From assembly GCA_039090855.1 (NCBI GenBank), contig CM077001.1:120468922-120532921 (forward strand): a stretch of 64,000 nucleotides of DNA, written 5' to 3'. The notes beneath the pieces were generated by a model. The model was not told the origin of the DNA. It was given only the letters and a program-made list of their open reading frames with translations, and made no database searches. This document shows, in pieces, positions 10,063-19,861 of this stretch (the first letter of the stretch is position 1; each line of letters starts with the position of its first letter). This DNA is from Macrothele yani (taxonomy: Eukaryota > Arthropoda > Arachnida > Araneae > Macrothelidae). A program made the translations under genes and the position numbers.

Positions 10063-11831
10063 AATATCTTCCACTTCTCATCTGACACATCCACAGATCA
10101 TACGTTCTGACCTCAAGGTGTTGCCAACGATACTCTTGCGAGAGAGAAAATATCACGTTAAATTTGAAAAACGCTAAGGAAAATGAACGCAAATTTACAT
10201 AGAATAAGAAACTAAAAAGGAAAGTTAAATTAAAGTAGGTGTCTTAAGTTTGGGGGTGGGGGTGGCACTTCAGTGTACATTTAACCGGTTGCTCAACATG
10301 TCGTTTTTCGCAATCCTGTTGTTAAAATGGAACAGAAACAAATTCTTAGCTCTGTCATTATCGTTATCAATAATTACTTTAGATTCTCGAAATTGAATTT
10401 ACCATTGTTGTCTCGCCATCTCCCCATTTCTCTTCACGTGTATCTTTGAACTAGGATGGCCATTTTTGAAAATCGTACGTGAGATAAGGCCTGGGGAGGG
10501 AGACCACGTATTCTCTCTTGAGAATATGTAGTTCGCAGAATGAAGGGGGAAAAGAAATATATATCCGAGAAAGTGATTGCCATTTCTTGAACGTTTCTTT
10601 TCCTTTTAACACAAAGGCTTTTAATGAGATGCATGAAAAGTTTCATTCATAATGAATTTGTATTTCTCTCACTGTCTATCTGTCTCCGCTATATTATTTT
10701 TCATTCCGTTTTTCTTTCTTTCTTTTTTCTTTTCACGACTCGCGGTACTGACTACATCCTTTGGTTGGTTTCCTGACCATGACAGCACTTTGCGAAATTC
10801 GTAATCTTTTCTGCGAACCGCAGTGCCTTCGTTTTAGAAGGGGTTTTTGACCTGGTGAAGAGGCTGGCCTCATAGTGCGACATTTGTGTTCCTTTGAAGT
10901 GGTAAAAACGTTAATAACAAATTTCAAAAAGCAGCTGATATCCGCATATTAATGAGATCCTGTTATTGAAGACTGAACGATGCTTGAGCATCTCGACGAT
11001 ACCCTCCCCCCATTCCCTTTTTTCTTACCCCCCCCCCCCTCCCCTCCTCTGTTATCCTCGCCCATTGCTGCTCTGATTTCAGGATCTTCCTCTGTCTGAC
11101 TTCCTCGAAGCGTTTCGTTTTCTCTAGTAGAGGCCACGCATCGCGTCACAGATAAGGTTGCCAGCGAACGTGACTGCAAAGCGGTTTCCCACAGAGTTTG
11201 TTTTTTGAGGGCTGTCGAAAATGTCACTGCGTAGATGCCGTCGTCACGTCCCAAGATCGGCTTACCCGAAGGACATCGTTCAAACGCCCGACTGGATTAC
11301 AAATCGAATGCAGATCTTGCCGTGGTTGTTATCTCCTAAGGTATCAATTATCTTGTTCGTCCGCACGGTTGGTACGCGCGTCAACGAGAAATAAAATAAA
11401 TTAGCCAATCAAAACTCACGAAACACGTAGAATGGCTCCTTCAGACGAAACAAGGTGAACTCATGAAATCATCCCTTCATTACGAAGGAAAGGCGGTATT
11501 GCTTACGGATGCATTAATTTGCTGGAGGTTTTGGAACAATCAGAGGAAATGCCTGCCATTTTCTTTAAAGAAAAGAAAGCGCCAGAAAAAAATATTTTTT
11601 TTTTTTTTACTTGCAGAGAAACGAGCGCTCATATTTTTATTCGTCTTTATTTCATTCACCATCAAGTTAATTTTCATTCCTTTGCTTTCTTTCGAGTTCG
11701 CTCTGCATGATCTTTCCTGTTCTTTACTGCCTCGTTAATTCTAGTTTTTTTTTTTTTGTTGCTTTATTTCATTTTTGCTTTATTTATTTGATATTTATTC
11801 AAATTTAATTATGTTGTCTGTTTACATTTAT
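10063..11831. other. Intergenic stretch without recognised features
   Basis: Sequence between Tc1-A and SINE-A. It includes a C-rich run at about 11028-11044 and T-runs at 11593-11610 and 11743-11757. Open frames are short and overlap on both strands. I see no transposon ends and no RNA gene. Confidence 0.5.
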
Positions 11832-11843
11832 TTTAATCTTTGA

Positions 11844-12029
11844 TCTGATCTGATCTTCAGTAGAGGATTTTAGGAAGAGAGTGTCTGACCCCAGTTCTTA
11901 AACAACCCTTAGAAATAGGAAGCTAGGAGATTTGGGCTAGAGTGCTCGATAGGAAAGAAAGTGACACGGAAACGAGGTAGAAAGGGCGACTTCCTCCCCC
12001 TTATTTATTACCGGGGGGCAGTACCCGGG
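11844..12029 (-). mobile_element. SINE-A copy 2, 5'-truncated
   Basis: The 12-bp target duplication TTTAATCTTTGA is at 11832-11843 and 12030-12041. The tail is (GATCA)n-like. Only the body downstream of the tRNA-like head is present, so the copy lost its Pol III promoter on insertion. Confidence 0.88.
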
Positions 12030-12143
12030 TTTAATCTTTGAAAATTTTTAGCTATCTTATTAGCATATCTTTTGTAAAAAAAAAGAAAAGTGGGTGCTTA
12101 TATACATCTTGTTCGTGCCTTGTCCGTCCATATGTCGACGCTA

Positions 12144-14300
12144 CACTGAAGTGCCAAACAACCCCCTCCTCACCAAAAAAATCCAAAAAAGTGGGATACC
12201 TCACTAACACCGCGTTGGTTTTTCTCGCGACTGGATAACCCAGCAACGCGACGGGGCATGGACTCCACGAGCAATCAGTAGTACTGTGAAGACAGTGTAC
12301 ACCATGCTCCCTGAAAAGCGTCCCAGAATTCCACAATATTCGCCGCTGGAGGATTCCTGGCGTGATGCCATATACACTATATTAATAAAAGTCAACGGAC
12401 ACCTAGAACAGAAATACAACCTAGCATTTATTGACATACATTAGTACGGTGTTGGCCTTAATGCATGTACTGACCCTTCGAGACATGCTTTCGACAAGGT
12501 TTTGTAACACAGCAATAGGTATGCGCTTCCATTCAGTACATAATTCTGCTGCTAACTGTTGCTTAGTAGTAGGCCTTGGTTCCAAACTTCTTATGCAGCG
12601 CTCTAATTCATCCCATAGGCGCTCTGTGGCATTAAGATCAGGCTCTGTGCTGGCCAGCCCACACACGATCTGGAATTATCGTCAAACCACGCAGTAACAG
12701 TTCTTGCTTAATGGCTCGGTGCATTATCCTGTTGGTACCAACAAGGTTCGGTTCCATAGTATTGCCACATAGTTGGTAGGGCATAATTGTCCAGAATATC
12801 GAGATAGACGTGCTGTTTAACAGGTTTGTTCACGATAATCAATGAGTTGGGACCATATCACGAAAAGCACCTCCACACAAGTACACTGCCAGTTCGAAAC
12901 TTAACAGTAGGAACAATATACTGTGGTAAATAGCATTCCCCTGGCTGCCGCCATACCCACACACGGCCATCAGACTGATGGATCGTGTATCTGGGATTCA
13001 TCAGTTAATAGGACCCGTTTCCATTGATCTACGGTCCACGATAAATGATCTTTACGACATGGTAAACGACGAGTAGCATTCCCAGTGGAGATAAAAGGCT
13101 TATGAGCAGCCGAACGACCACGGTAACCCATGGAATGAAGTTATCTGGGAATGGTACGTGTACATAACAAGGTTCCAGCATTTTTACTCACCTGTATACT
13201 GAGGTCTTGTGCAGTACTACGTCGATTAGCTGTAACGACTCTCCTGAGGCTTCGACGGCTTATGGGAAAATCTACCTCAGATTTTCTGCCGGTACGTTTT
13301 GCTGCTTCAGGCACGCCATGTGTCTTCCGCTTATTCAGTACATCCAAAACAGTTCACTTGGGTATGTTTAAACGACTATCGGTTTCTTTTATGGACAACC
13401 CACTAATATAGCACACAACACTCTTATCTTTCTCAAAGTCAGTTCTCTCTCTCCGCGACAATTTTTACTCAACCTCACAGTGCAATATGATCGCGGTCAG
13501 CTGCAGGCTTGGTTTTATACCGTTTGCAGCTGTACCGCGCATCTGAACAACGCAGCTGAACCGTTCATTTGCTCTTGAAGGTGTGTCCGGTGACTTTTGT
13601 CAATATAGTGTATCTCCGATGGCGTTTAAATCTCGTGAACGATGGGAAGTAATGACACCAAACTCCGTAGAATATTCCTTCAGCCACAATCGGGCGACTG
13701 TGGACGTGTGCGGTGGCGCATTGTCGTGCTGAAGGATGTCTCACCCATCGGAGTGGTCGCATGGCGTGAACGGGTGCAAAGGATTCCAATGATGGTAAAG
13801 TAGCCTTCACCGGTCAGAGCGGTCTGCAGACATATGAGGGGTGTTAATGCGTGCCAGGTGAAAACGCCCGACACCATAATAGAGTCACCGTCAGCCTGCA
13901 CTCCCCCTTTTAGGCATACGGGATCCATTGCCCCGTAAGGTTGTCGCCACCTCCGGAGTCGGCCATCTTCCCGAAACAGTTGGTCCCGCGATTCGTCGGA
14001 CCAGACGACACGTTTCCAGTCATTTTGCGCCCAATGACGGAGTTCCCGAGCCCACGTGATGCGCACAGCCTTGTGTCGTCGAGTCAGCAATGGCACCCGG
14101 GTGGGCCGTCGGCTCCGGAACCTTATACAGCACAGGGAACGTTGCACTGTCAGAATACTGATGGTACTACTGGCCACAGCACTGAATTGTGCTGGGATTT
14201 GCTTTAATGTTGCACTGTGGATGGATGGTACGATGCGTGCCAGATCACTGTCGATGATCGTCCAGGGCTTTTCTTCGGCCACAATAAACAAATACACAGT
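12144..14300 (-). mobile_element. Tc1-E remnant, split by Tc1-B
   Basis: Minus-strand frames at about 14300-13613 encode a Tc1-type transposase: RRPTRVPLLTRRHKAVRITWARELRHW, then WSDESRDQLF with the first Asp, then a QHDNAPPHTS-like second motif in another frame. Coding sequence resumes left of the nested Tc1-B. Frameshifts are numerous. A possible left terminus CACTGAAGTGCCAAACAAC begins at 12144 after TA. The right boundary is uncertain, because coding-like sequence blends into the LINE ORF1 remnant. Confidence 0.65.
12375..13610 (-). mobile_element. Tc1-B copy 1 (1236 bp), nested in Tc1-E
   Basis: TA dinucleotides at 12373-12374 and 13611-13612 flank inverted ends of the CACTATATTGACAAAAGTCA type. 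Minus-strand coding is broken but recognisable: HTH region RERTDFEK and a LNIPK-type helix near 13460-13350, KRTGRKSEVDFPISRRSLRRVVTANRRST, and the C-terminal ERLWDELERCIRSLEPRPTTKQQLAAEL. In the catalytic motif PDLNPIE the sequence reads PDLNATE. Multiple stops make it dead. It must be younger than Tc1-E, which it splits. Confidence 0.85.
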
Positions 14301-14479
14301 TACACTGATACACCCTTGAAATGATTGCACTTTTACAGAGGAAGAAACGCAATCACATTTGCGTTTGAACAATTCTACGGGGACGCAGTCTGGATTTTCC
14401 AGATGAGCCTTTCTGGGTGACATCGCATTAGCACCTGCTTGGCATCGCATTCCTGGTTTCACATCGGAACGCCGTCTTT

Positions 14480-15070
14480 TCTGCTTTCATGGTGCTGTTG
14501 AGGTCAGACGAGAAGCTTCAACCATAACTCGCTCTATTTCGTTGCAGGTCAAGCTCTCTTTTCGCGTAGGGGTATTTCCCTGAGAGACTGGAATGCCTGG
14601 CATCTAATTTCAGTTTGAGTCTGGTGTTCACTTTAGTGCAGTTTGGGCAGTTTTCTTCATTGTAGCAGCTCCAATGTTTGTGCCCCGCTTGGCTGCAGCG
14701 GACGCAACTTTAAAAAATCTCGGCCACTTGGACTTGTAGTGTTCAAACTTGTTGACTTTAAAGCATCTTGTTTCCCTCAGGAACTCTCGAACACTGTGTA
14801 TTCTCCACCTAAAGTTCATTTTCTCTCTTTTTTGAAGGGATCTAAAATCCAGTGGGGGTCAGCTCAATCATCCAGTGGACCTTGTTTTCCTTTCCCTTTA
14901 TTCGGAAGAGGATGGAACATTGTTCTGGATCTTTTAAGTTGTTTTGTCTTTTTAGATCGTACTCTAGGTGAGCTCCTTCTGCATCTTTGTCAACTACGTA
15001 AATTCTTATTCTCGGGAATTCCTTGGCGGGTCTTCTAATTTCCATTCCCTCTCTGAGATACTCGTTGTCG
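14480..15070 (-). pseudogene. LINE ORF1 (Gag-like, CCHC zinc knuckles), fragment
   Basis: The minus-strand peptide FPRIRIYVVDKDAEGAHLEYDL, a HWMIELTPTGF block, then FRWRIHSVREF and TRCFKVNKFEHYKSKWP follow the order of nucleic-acid-binding ORF1 proteins of Jockey/R1/I-type LINEs. In another frame CVRCSQAGHKHWSC is a clean CX2CX4HX4C knuckle followed by CPNC. The first knuckle has lost two cysteines. ORF1 coats the element RNA. The fragment is bounded on the right by Tc1-B copy 2; no matching ORF2 is present. Confidence 0.7.
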
Positions 15071-15229
15071 TTATACACTATATTGACAAAAGTTACCAGA
15101 CACCCCTTGAAAAGCAAATGAACGGGAACGGATCCGATGCATTGTTACGATGAGCGGTACAGCTACAAACGGTAAAAAAACAAGCCTGCAGTTGACTGCG
15201 ATGATATCACACTGTGATGCTGAGTGAAA

Positions 15230-15615
15230 ATGTCGCTGCGGGAGAGAACTGACTTTGACAAAGGAAAGATCGTTTGGTGTTATATTAGTGGGTTGTCCAT
15301 AAGAGAAACCGAGAGGTGTTTAAAAATACCCAAGCCAACTGTTTTGGATGTACTGAATGAGTGGAAGACACATGGCGTACCTGAAGTAGCAAAACGACCA
15401 AAGAAAATCAATGATAGTGGATGTCTAAGCCTCAGGAGAGTCGTTACAGCTAATCGACGGGGTACTGCAGAAGACCCCAGTGTACAGGTGAGTAAACATG
15501 CTGGAACCTCGGTATGTACACGTACTATTCGCAGAGAACTTCATTCCATGGGTTATCGTGGTCGTGCGGCTGCTCATAAGCCTTTCATCTCCACTCCGAA
15601 TGCTACTCGTGGTTT
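15230..15615 (+). pseudogene. Tc1-B transposase, N-terminal part
   Basis: The open frame contains the paired-like DNA-binding region: RERTDFDKGKIV, IRETERCLKIPKPTVLDVL and [23 protein letters not shown]. It is about 130 residues and ends where SINE-C enters. A small deletion relative to copies 1 and 3 (KRPKKINDSG for KRTGRKSEVDFP) further damages it. It binds the inverted repeats in an intact element. Confidence 0.8.
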
Positions 15616-15623
15616 AGAATGGT

Positions 15624-15828
15624 TAATTCAAACACTCGACGTGGATCAGGAACACCAAACAGAAATCATCGTTCTCTCCTTAGTCCAGAGAATTCAAGGT
15701 GGCTGTGGTGCAGTGGTAGCATGTTCGGCGCGTAACTGGAAGACCTGGTTTCGATTCCTGGTTCGGCCGATGAGAATTTTCCCGAGACTCACTGCTTAAC
15801 GTCGAAAGAGCGATGATTTTTGTTTGGT
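15624..15828 (-). mobile_element. SINE-C copy 1, inverted in a twin-priming pattern
   Basis: The 12-bp duplication GTTTAGAATGGT at 15612-15623 and 15829-15840 marks the insertion. Inside, a tRNA-like head lies on the plus strand at about 15698-15770 (A-box TGGTGCAGTGG, B-box GGTTTCGATTCC), followed by body ending TTTGTTTGGTGT. The first 74 bp are the opposite strand of the same tail, including AACACCAAACAGAAATCATC. Read on the minus strand this is an inverted 5' segment joined to a correctly oriented 3' tail. The tail extension matches the copy at 36542-36712. Confidence 0.75.
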
Positions 15829-16012
15829 GTTTAGAATGGTGTAAAGAACATTTATCGTGAACCGTAGATCAATGGAAATGGGTCCTATGGACTGATGAAT
15901 CCAGATACACGATCCATCAGTCTGCTGGCCGTGTCTGGGTATGGCGGCAGCCGGGGAAACGCTATTTACCAAAGTTTACTCTCTTGCTACGGTCAAGTTT
16001 GGAGCTGGCAGT

Positions 16013-16176
16013 CATAACGAAGTAAATTTCTCCGTCATTTTTTGGCCACGCCGGGAATCGAACCCGAGTCCACTTATTCCGGAACAAGTCGCTCTACCAA
16101 CTGAGCTACGGAGACGTTCGTTCTTGCTGCTATCTTCCTTTATGTCGTGTGCGTCCTGCGGGGCAGCCACGTCACA
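16013..16176 (-). repeat. 3' LTR of the TRIM-like element, with a tRNA-like cloverleaf
   Basis: On the minus strand about 65 bases of leader precede a tRNA-like segment (about 16043-16115): acceptor-like GTCTCCG, A-box TAGCTCAGTTGG, an anticodon-like arm around TTCCGGAA, B-box GGGTTCGATTCCC and acceptor 3' strand CGTGGCC. Roughly 30 bases follow, ending TTCGTTATG. The anticodon loop counts 8 nt, so a functional tRNA is unlikely, but both internal Pol III boxes are intact. Confidence 0.78.
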
Positions 16177-16424
16177 TCTCCCCCCCCCGAAAGAGGGCCG
16201 GGGGCATAGCCCACGGTCGTGACCATAAATCGTTGCAGGCAGGCATCCGCTGTAGAACGTGCACTTGAGAACTCCTAATCAACCTGGTGTGTGGAATGCA
16301 ACGTCACACACATTTATTTTTCGAAGCGCTGCTCTTATTTTTCCTATCTCGCGGGGTTTGGAAAGAACATCACACCATTGCAAGATATTTAACGGCCGGG
16401 TCATCCGAGAAGTTTTGGCGCCAT

Positions 16425-16587
16425 TATAACGAAGTAAATTTTCCTTCATTTTTGGTCCACGCCGGGAATCGAATCCCAGTCCACTTATTCCGGAACAAGT
16501 CGCTCTACCAACTGAGCTACGCAGACATTCGTTCTTGCTGCTATCTGCCTTTATGTCGTGTGTGTCCTGCGGGGCAGGCACGTCACA
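16425..16587 (-). repeat. 5' LTR of the TRIM-like element, with a tRNA-like cloverleaf
   Basis: This pairs with 16013-16176 and differs from it by scattered substitutions. The tRNA-like part reads GTCTGCGTAGCTCAGTTGG at its start and GGGATTCGATTCCC at the B-box. The divergence shows the insertion is not very recent. The primer-binding-site-like TGGCGCC lies one base inside its inner edge, at 16417-16423 on the plus strand. Confidence 0.78.
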
Positions 16588-16795
16588 CAGTGTACTCGTG
16601 TTTTTTTTTTTTTTTTTTTTTGTGGTATGGTCCCGGCCCATTGGTTATCGTGGACAAATCTGTTAACCAGCACGTCTACCTCGATATTCTGGACAATTAT
16701 GCCCTACCAACTCTGTGGCAATACTATGGAACCGAGCCTTGTTGGTACCAGCAGCATAATGCACTGAGCCATAACGCAAAGAACTGTTACGCCGT

Positions 16796-17052
16796 GGTGG
16801 TCGGATGTGCGTGTGGCAGCACCGCCGCGAAAGACTGTATGACGCCTGCATTATGCATCGCCATGCCAGTCCGTCGCCTGGCGTTATGGTTTAGGGCGCA
16901 ATTGGATATGATACCCGCTCCCCTCTGGTAAGCATGGCCGGTACACTCAACAGCCACCGCTACATCTCCGACGTTTTGGAGACTGTAGTCCCTCCCCCCT
17001 TACCTGCAGGACCTGCCAGCGGCCACGTTTCAACAGGACAATGCGCGACATA
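16796..17052 (+). pseudogene. Tc1-family transposase fragment (family D)
   Basis: Joining frames by eye gives MVWGAIGYDTRSPLV, AGTLNSHRYISDVLE and an FQQDN-like sequence with ARHTD, the middle of a Tc1-type catalytic domain distinct from Tc1-A, B, E, F, G and H. Both ends are lost and frameshifts are present. It abuts truncated Tc1-B copy 2. Confidence 0.6.
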
Positions 17053-17115
17053 CAGACATTAATAGTCATTAATATTTCGTGTGTCCATGGGGGACACACG
17101 AACTATTAATGTCTG
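17053..17115. repeat. Long hairpin
   Basis: The arm CAGACATTAATAGT plus TTCGTGTGTCC pairs with GGACACACGAA plus CTATTAATGTCTG around a 5-nt loop. The left arm carries an extra 9 bases (CATTAATAT) that look like a small internal duplication. It lies at the junction between a Tc1 fragment and the PLE fragment. Confidence 0.7.
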
Positions 17116-17224
17116 CGTGTTCCTCAAGTCGCACGGGCATGTAAGCTCAATCGATTCATCTTTGTATCTGTTGTTATGTGTACAGTAAATCTGGCTTTGC
17201 TATCTCGTGTCCTTCTTGGTGTTG

Positions 17225-17755
17225 CATTTTGGGTGGCCAGCAGTGTATATCGGAATGAAAAAGCGATCCTCGGACACTAGATGTAAAGAACACGTACGAA
17301 GTGTGAACCAGGACATGCGGAAAACAGCCCTCGCCAGAAAAGTCATGCATTGCTCTGCCGCTCCTGTATGGAATAATATTAAAAGAATTGCTGCTTACAC
17401 GAATTTTAAAGAGACTGCCATAAGAGAAACAGTGGAAATCCTATCCTTGGCCGCCCCGGTGGCGCAGTGGTCTAAGCGATGGCCTCTGATCATTCGTCCG
17501 AAGGGGTCCGGGTTCGAATCCCGGTGAGGCATGGATGTTGTGTTTGTCTTTCGGCACAGGCTCTCTCCCTTCCCTGGAACCAGTGACCCTAAATTAGTGA
17601 CGGGCGACTGCTTATAGCCCATTGAGTTGCTCAAGGTGGTCGTTAAAACTCCAATAAAAATAAAAAATCCTATCCAGCAAACTGGCATGCAATGATTATA
17701 GTCTCTACTGAGCTGCCAATGCTTTGGCATGCGTCATTAAAAGATGAAAACATAT
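17225..17755 (+). mobile_element. PLE fragment 2 (GIY-YIG), split by SINE-B
   Basis: The plus-strand frame encodes VYIGMKKRSSDTRCKEHV and FKETAIRETVEILS, matching the GIY-YIG domain of the PLE at 5487-5855 (YYIGMTKRSF; IQETLEI). SINE-B enters at 17447 after ETVEIL; PLE-like sequence resumes at 17676. No reverse transcriptase part is present. Sequence divergence indicates another PLE family or an old copy. Confidence 0.72.
17447..17664 (+). mobile_element. SINE-B copy 3, full length, nested in PLE
   Basis: The 11-bp target duplication AAATCCTATCC lies at 17436-17446 and 17665-17675. The tRNA-like head has A-box TGGCGCAGTGG and B-box GGGTTCGAATCCC with a long gap between them, as in class II tRNAs such as Leu or Ser. 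The body carries CCCTTCCCTGGAACCAGTGA and GAGTTGCTCAAGGTGGTCGT and ends in an A-rich tail. Confidence 0.92.
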
Positions 17756-18534
17756 CACGGCGCACCGTATAATTGCGTGATAAAAATTCATGTAATATGC
17801 TCGTGATGTCACCCACGTTATTTTCAAAAATCATCTTTGTTCTTTACGTGTTCCAATTCCCTGCATATTTATGTCTACCATTGCCTTGACAAAGCCTCTC
17901 AGTGGAGTGCGATAGCTTGGCGAATCTTTATGCTGACTACACCACAAAAATTAAAGGGGTTTAATACGCTATATGCGTTTCGGTATTATTCATGCCTGGT
18001 GTATTGAAAATAAAGTGAAAACGTTAAAGCTCTTTTATACTTGAATTAGTTTGTAGATATGAAATAATCACTGACTTCATCGCTCAAATGGCTCCTGAAG
18101 TGTTTGCGTTTTGATTTTTACCAAATGTTTTGCAGTTACCGAAATTTATAATTTTTTTTCACATCGATGCTGTGAAGTTACGAAAAATTTGAATCCCGAT
18201 ATCGCCTCGCTGTAACCCCGCAACTAAGTAAGATGTCAGTCGCGGTAGCGTTTGTTATGAACCTGATGGTGACGTCACGAATAGGGGACTAAAGCCTTTA
18301 GTACTCGAGACGGCGCTGACCGAACGCGACTGGAATGAATTCATTCGAGATGTGTTTAGTGGTCCCAACGCAGCTCGAATGAGTGACCTACAAGACCAGA
18401 GCACCAGAAAGCGTTGCTTTTCCCTTTTGCTTAGTTATTAAAGTGGTCATTTAGCAAATGATTAAAACTTACGTTACCTACTTAAGGGCTACAACAATTT
18501 CGACGAACGTGAGAAAGGAGATAGATATTCCGAT
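17756..18534. other. AT-rich sequence, possibly PLE 3' region at the start
   Basis: The first 200 bp may continue the PLE 3' sequence (TTGACAAAGCCTCTCAGTGG). The rest shows no recognisable gene, repeat or element. Confidence 0.4.
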
Positions 18535-19049
18535 GCCATGATCAGGGACAAAAACGGGTCACAGGTCAACGGGTCGAGAATTTCTTGCGCGTCAAGATGT
18601 TCCTGACACGATTTTGACCCGTTTTTTTTCCCGTTTTATTTCTGGAAAGAGAAAAATATATTCCAAAGAAAAAATGCGCATTGTGGAATTCTGTAGTCGA
18701 TACTGGTGCCCACGGAGTGAATAATGATTTGCCATGCAAACATATTGTCGTCTCTTTCTTAAAACTGCGAGGATTTCCACCGACCGACGTCAGACACACC
18801 GACACCATATCATAAAAAGATACTTCCTTTGCGTTCTTTTACAATGCGGTTGTCCAGGGCAAGGTACAGGCAAACGCCATTCGCCTGCTTCTCAGCAGAT
18901 TCACTCACTCCGTGCGAAGTTCACTGTATGACTAAGAGTTACTTTTCACATCGCATCTTTTACATTGAGCATTCAGAGGTTTCCGATTGATGTGCTAACA
19001 TCCCGTTCCCATGACATGTCATGTCGAAATTAACTCCATATTTGTTAAT

Positions 19050-19334
19050 ATGGATGGATTTAGTATTGAGGAGGTTGAGAAAGGCGTCGAGGCCAACAAA
19101 TACGTGCTTGTTGAAAACTACAAGAAGAAGAGTGAATCCTGGAAATTGTTTCGTCTCATTAAGGAACCGGTGAATAATTCTGTGTTGTTTGCTCATGCTT
19201 GTTGTTCAAAATGGCGAAAGTGTATAATTACAAAGAAAGATATCGACGATGTAATAAAAGATTATGGAACCAAAAATCAAACGGACCATGAGAGAGCATG
19301 CGCACCTCCATCAAAGCGTGGAAAGAGTAAATAA
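19050..19334 (+). pseudogene. hAT BED-zinc-finger N-terminal fragment
   Basis: The 94-codon frame starts MDGFSIEEVEKGVEANKYVL and contains WKLFRLI, a CC...C cluster (AHACCSKWRKCI) and GTKNQTDHERAC. The spacing resembles BED fingers of hAT transposases (aromatic, CxxC, HxxxC), though the first cysteine pair is shifted. In an intact hAT enzyme this domain binds the terminal repeats. The catalytic RNase H-like domain that should follow is absent. It lies on the plus strand of the 18543-21114 element. Confidence 0.6.
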
Positions 19335-19548
19335 TCAAAATACATTAAAAAAAAATACATTTTTTTAATCGTAAATAATGATCCCCATTTGTGATATACT
19401 CCATGGTCACGGTCATAGTCAGCCATTACTTCTGGATTACGCAAAATAGTGGCACTAAAAATGGCACTAAAATTTAGCAAGTAACCAAATTTTATTATTA
19501 AAAAAGGATTTCAGTTATTAAATATCAAGCAGTTATTGGCATGAATAT

Positions 19549-19575
19549 ATCATCATCATCATTATCATCAACCCT

Positions 19576-19606
<31 letters not shown>

Positions 19607-19848
19607 GAATTTCTTCCACAATTGTCTGTCTTGGGCCTGTCTCCTCCATGTCGCTCCAGCATACTTTGGAATTTCATCCATCCATCTCCGATGGGGTCTC
19701 CTTCTGGGTCTTTTCCTGTCCCTTGGAATCCAGTCTAAAATTTCGGTTGTCCATCGGTGGTCCGTTCTTCTGGCAACATGTCCGGCCCATTGCCATTTCA
19801 GTGATTTCACTCTGGTCATGATGTCGTCCACTCCTGTCATTCTCCTTA
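19549..19848 (-). mobile_element. RTE LINE 3' fragment, diverged subfamily
   Basis: On the minus strand this encodes the last 90 residues of the RTE polyprotein (MTRVKSLKWQWAGHVARRTD through TFIQQWIDKG) and ends in a (ATGATG)n-type tail at 19549-19570. Several residues differ from the copies at 40042 and 57696, so it is a separate subfamily. It is 5'-truncated as LINEs commonly are. Confidence 0.88.
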
Positions 19849-19861
19849 TCTATATACTGTA

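Larger units (their letters stand above)
16013..16587 (-). mobile_element. TRIM-like LTR element with tRNA-like LTRs (575 bp)
   Basis: Direct repeats of 164 and 163 bp (16013-16176 and 16425-16587) bound a 248-bp interior. The 4-bp duplication CAGT is at 16009-16012 and 16588-16591. On the minus strand the order is 5' LTR (TGTGACGTGCC to TTCGTTATA), one base, TGGCGCCAAAACTTC (primer-binding-site-like), non-coding interior, CGGGGGGGGGAGA (polypurine tract), 3' LTR. This is the architecture of an LTR retrotransposon reduced to its cis signals, as in plant TRIMs. It has no gene and would need proteins in trans. A solo LTR is at 59940-60103. Two unrelated SINE insertions would not explain the shared TSD, PBS and PPT. 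Confidence 0.82.
15076..16795 (+). mobile_element. Tc1-B copy 2, carrying SINE-C and a TRIM-like element
   Basis: The left inverted repeat CACTATATTGACAAAAGTTA starts after TA; the right end is lost where similarity stops near 16795. The transposase begins MSLRERTDFDKGKIVWCYIS and is open through the HTH and linker to SINE-C, resuming at KEHLS and WTDESRYTIHQSAGRVWVWRQPG (first catalytic Asp). The second insertion interrupts it after LELAV, and a T-run follows at 16602-16621. The second catalytic motif is only partly present. Confidence 0.88.

Noticed and set aside
14628..14640. Right end of Tc1-E at CACTTTAGTG
   Set aside because: LINE ORF1 coding (the CVRCSQAGHKHWSC knuckle frame) seems to run through this point, so the terminus is probably elsewhere.
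17453..17540. tRNA gene candidate (A and B boxes, class II-like)
   Set aside because: It is the head of SINE-B with TSDs and many copies; it is not an independent tRNA gene.
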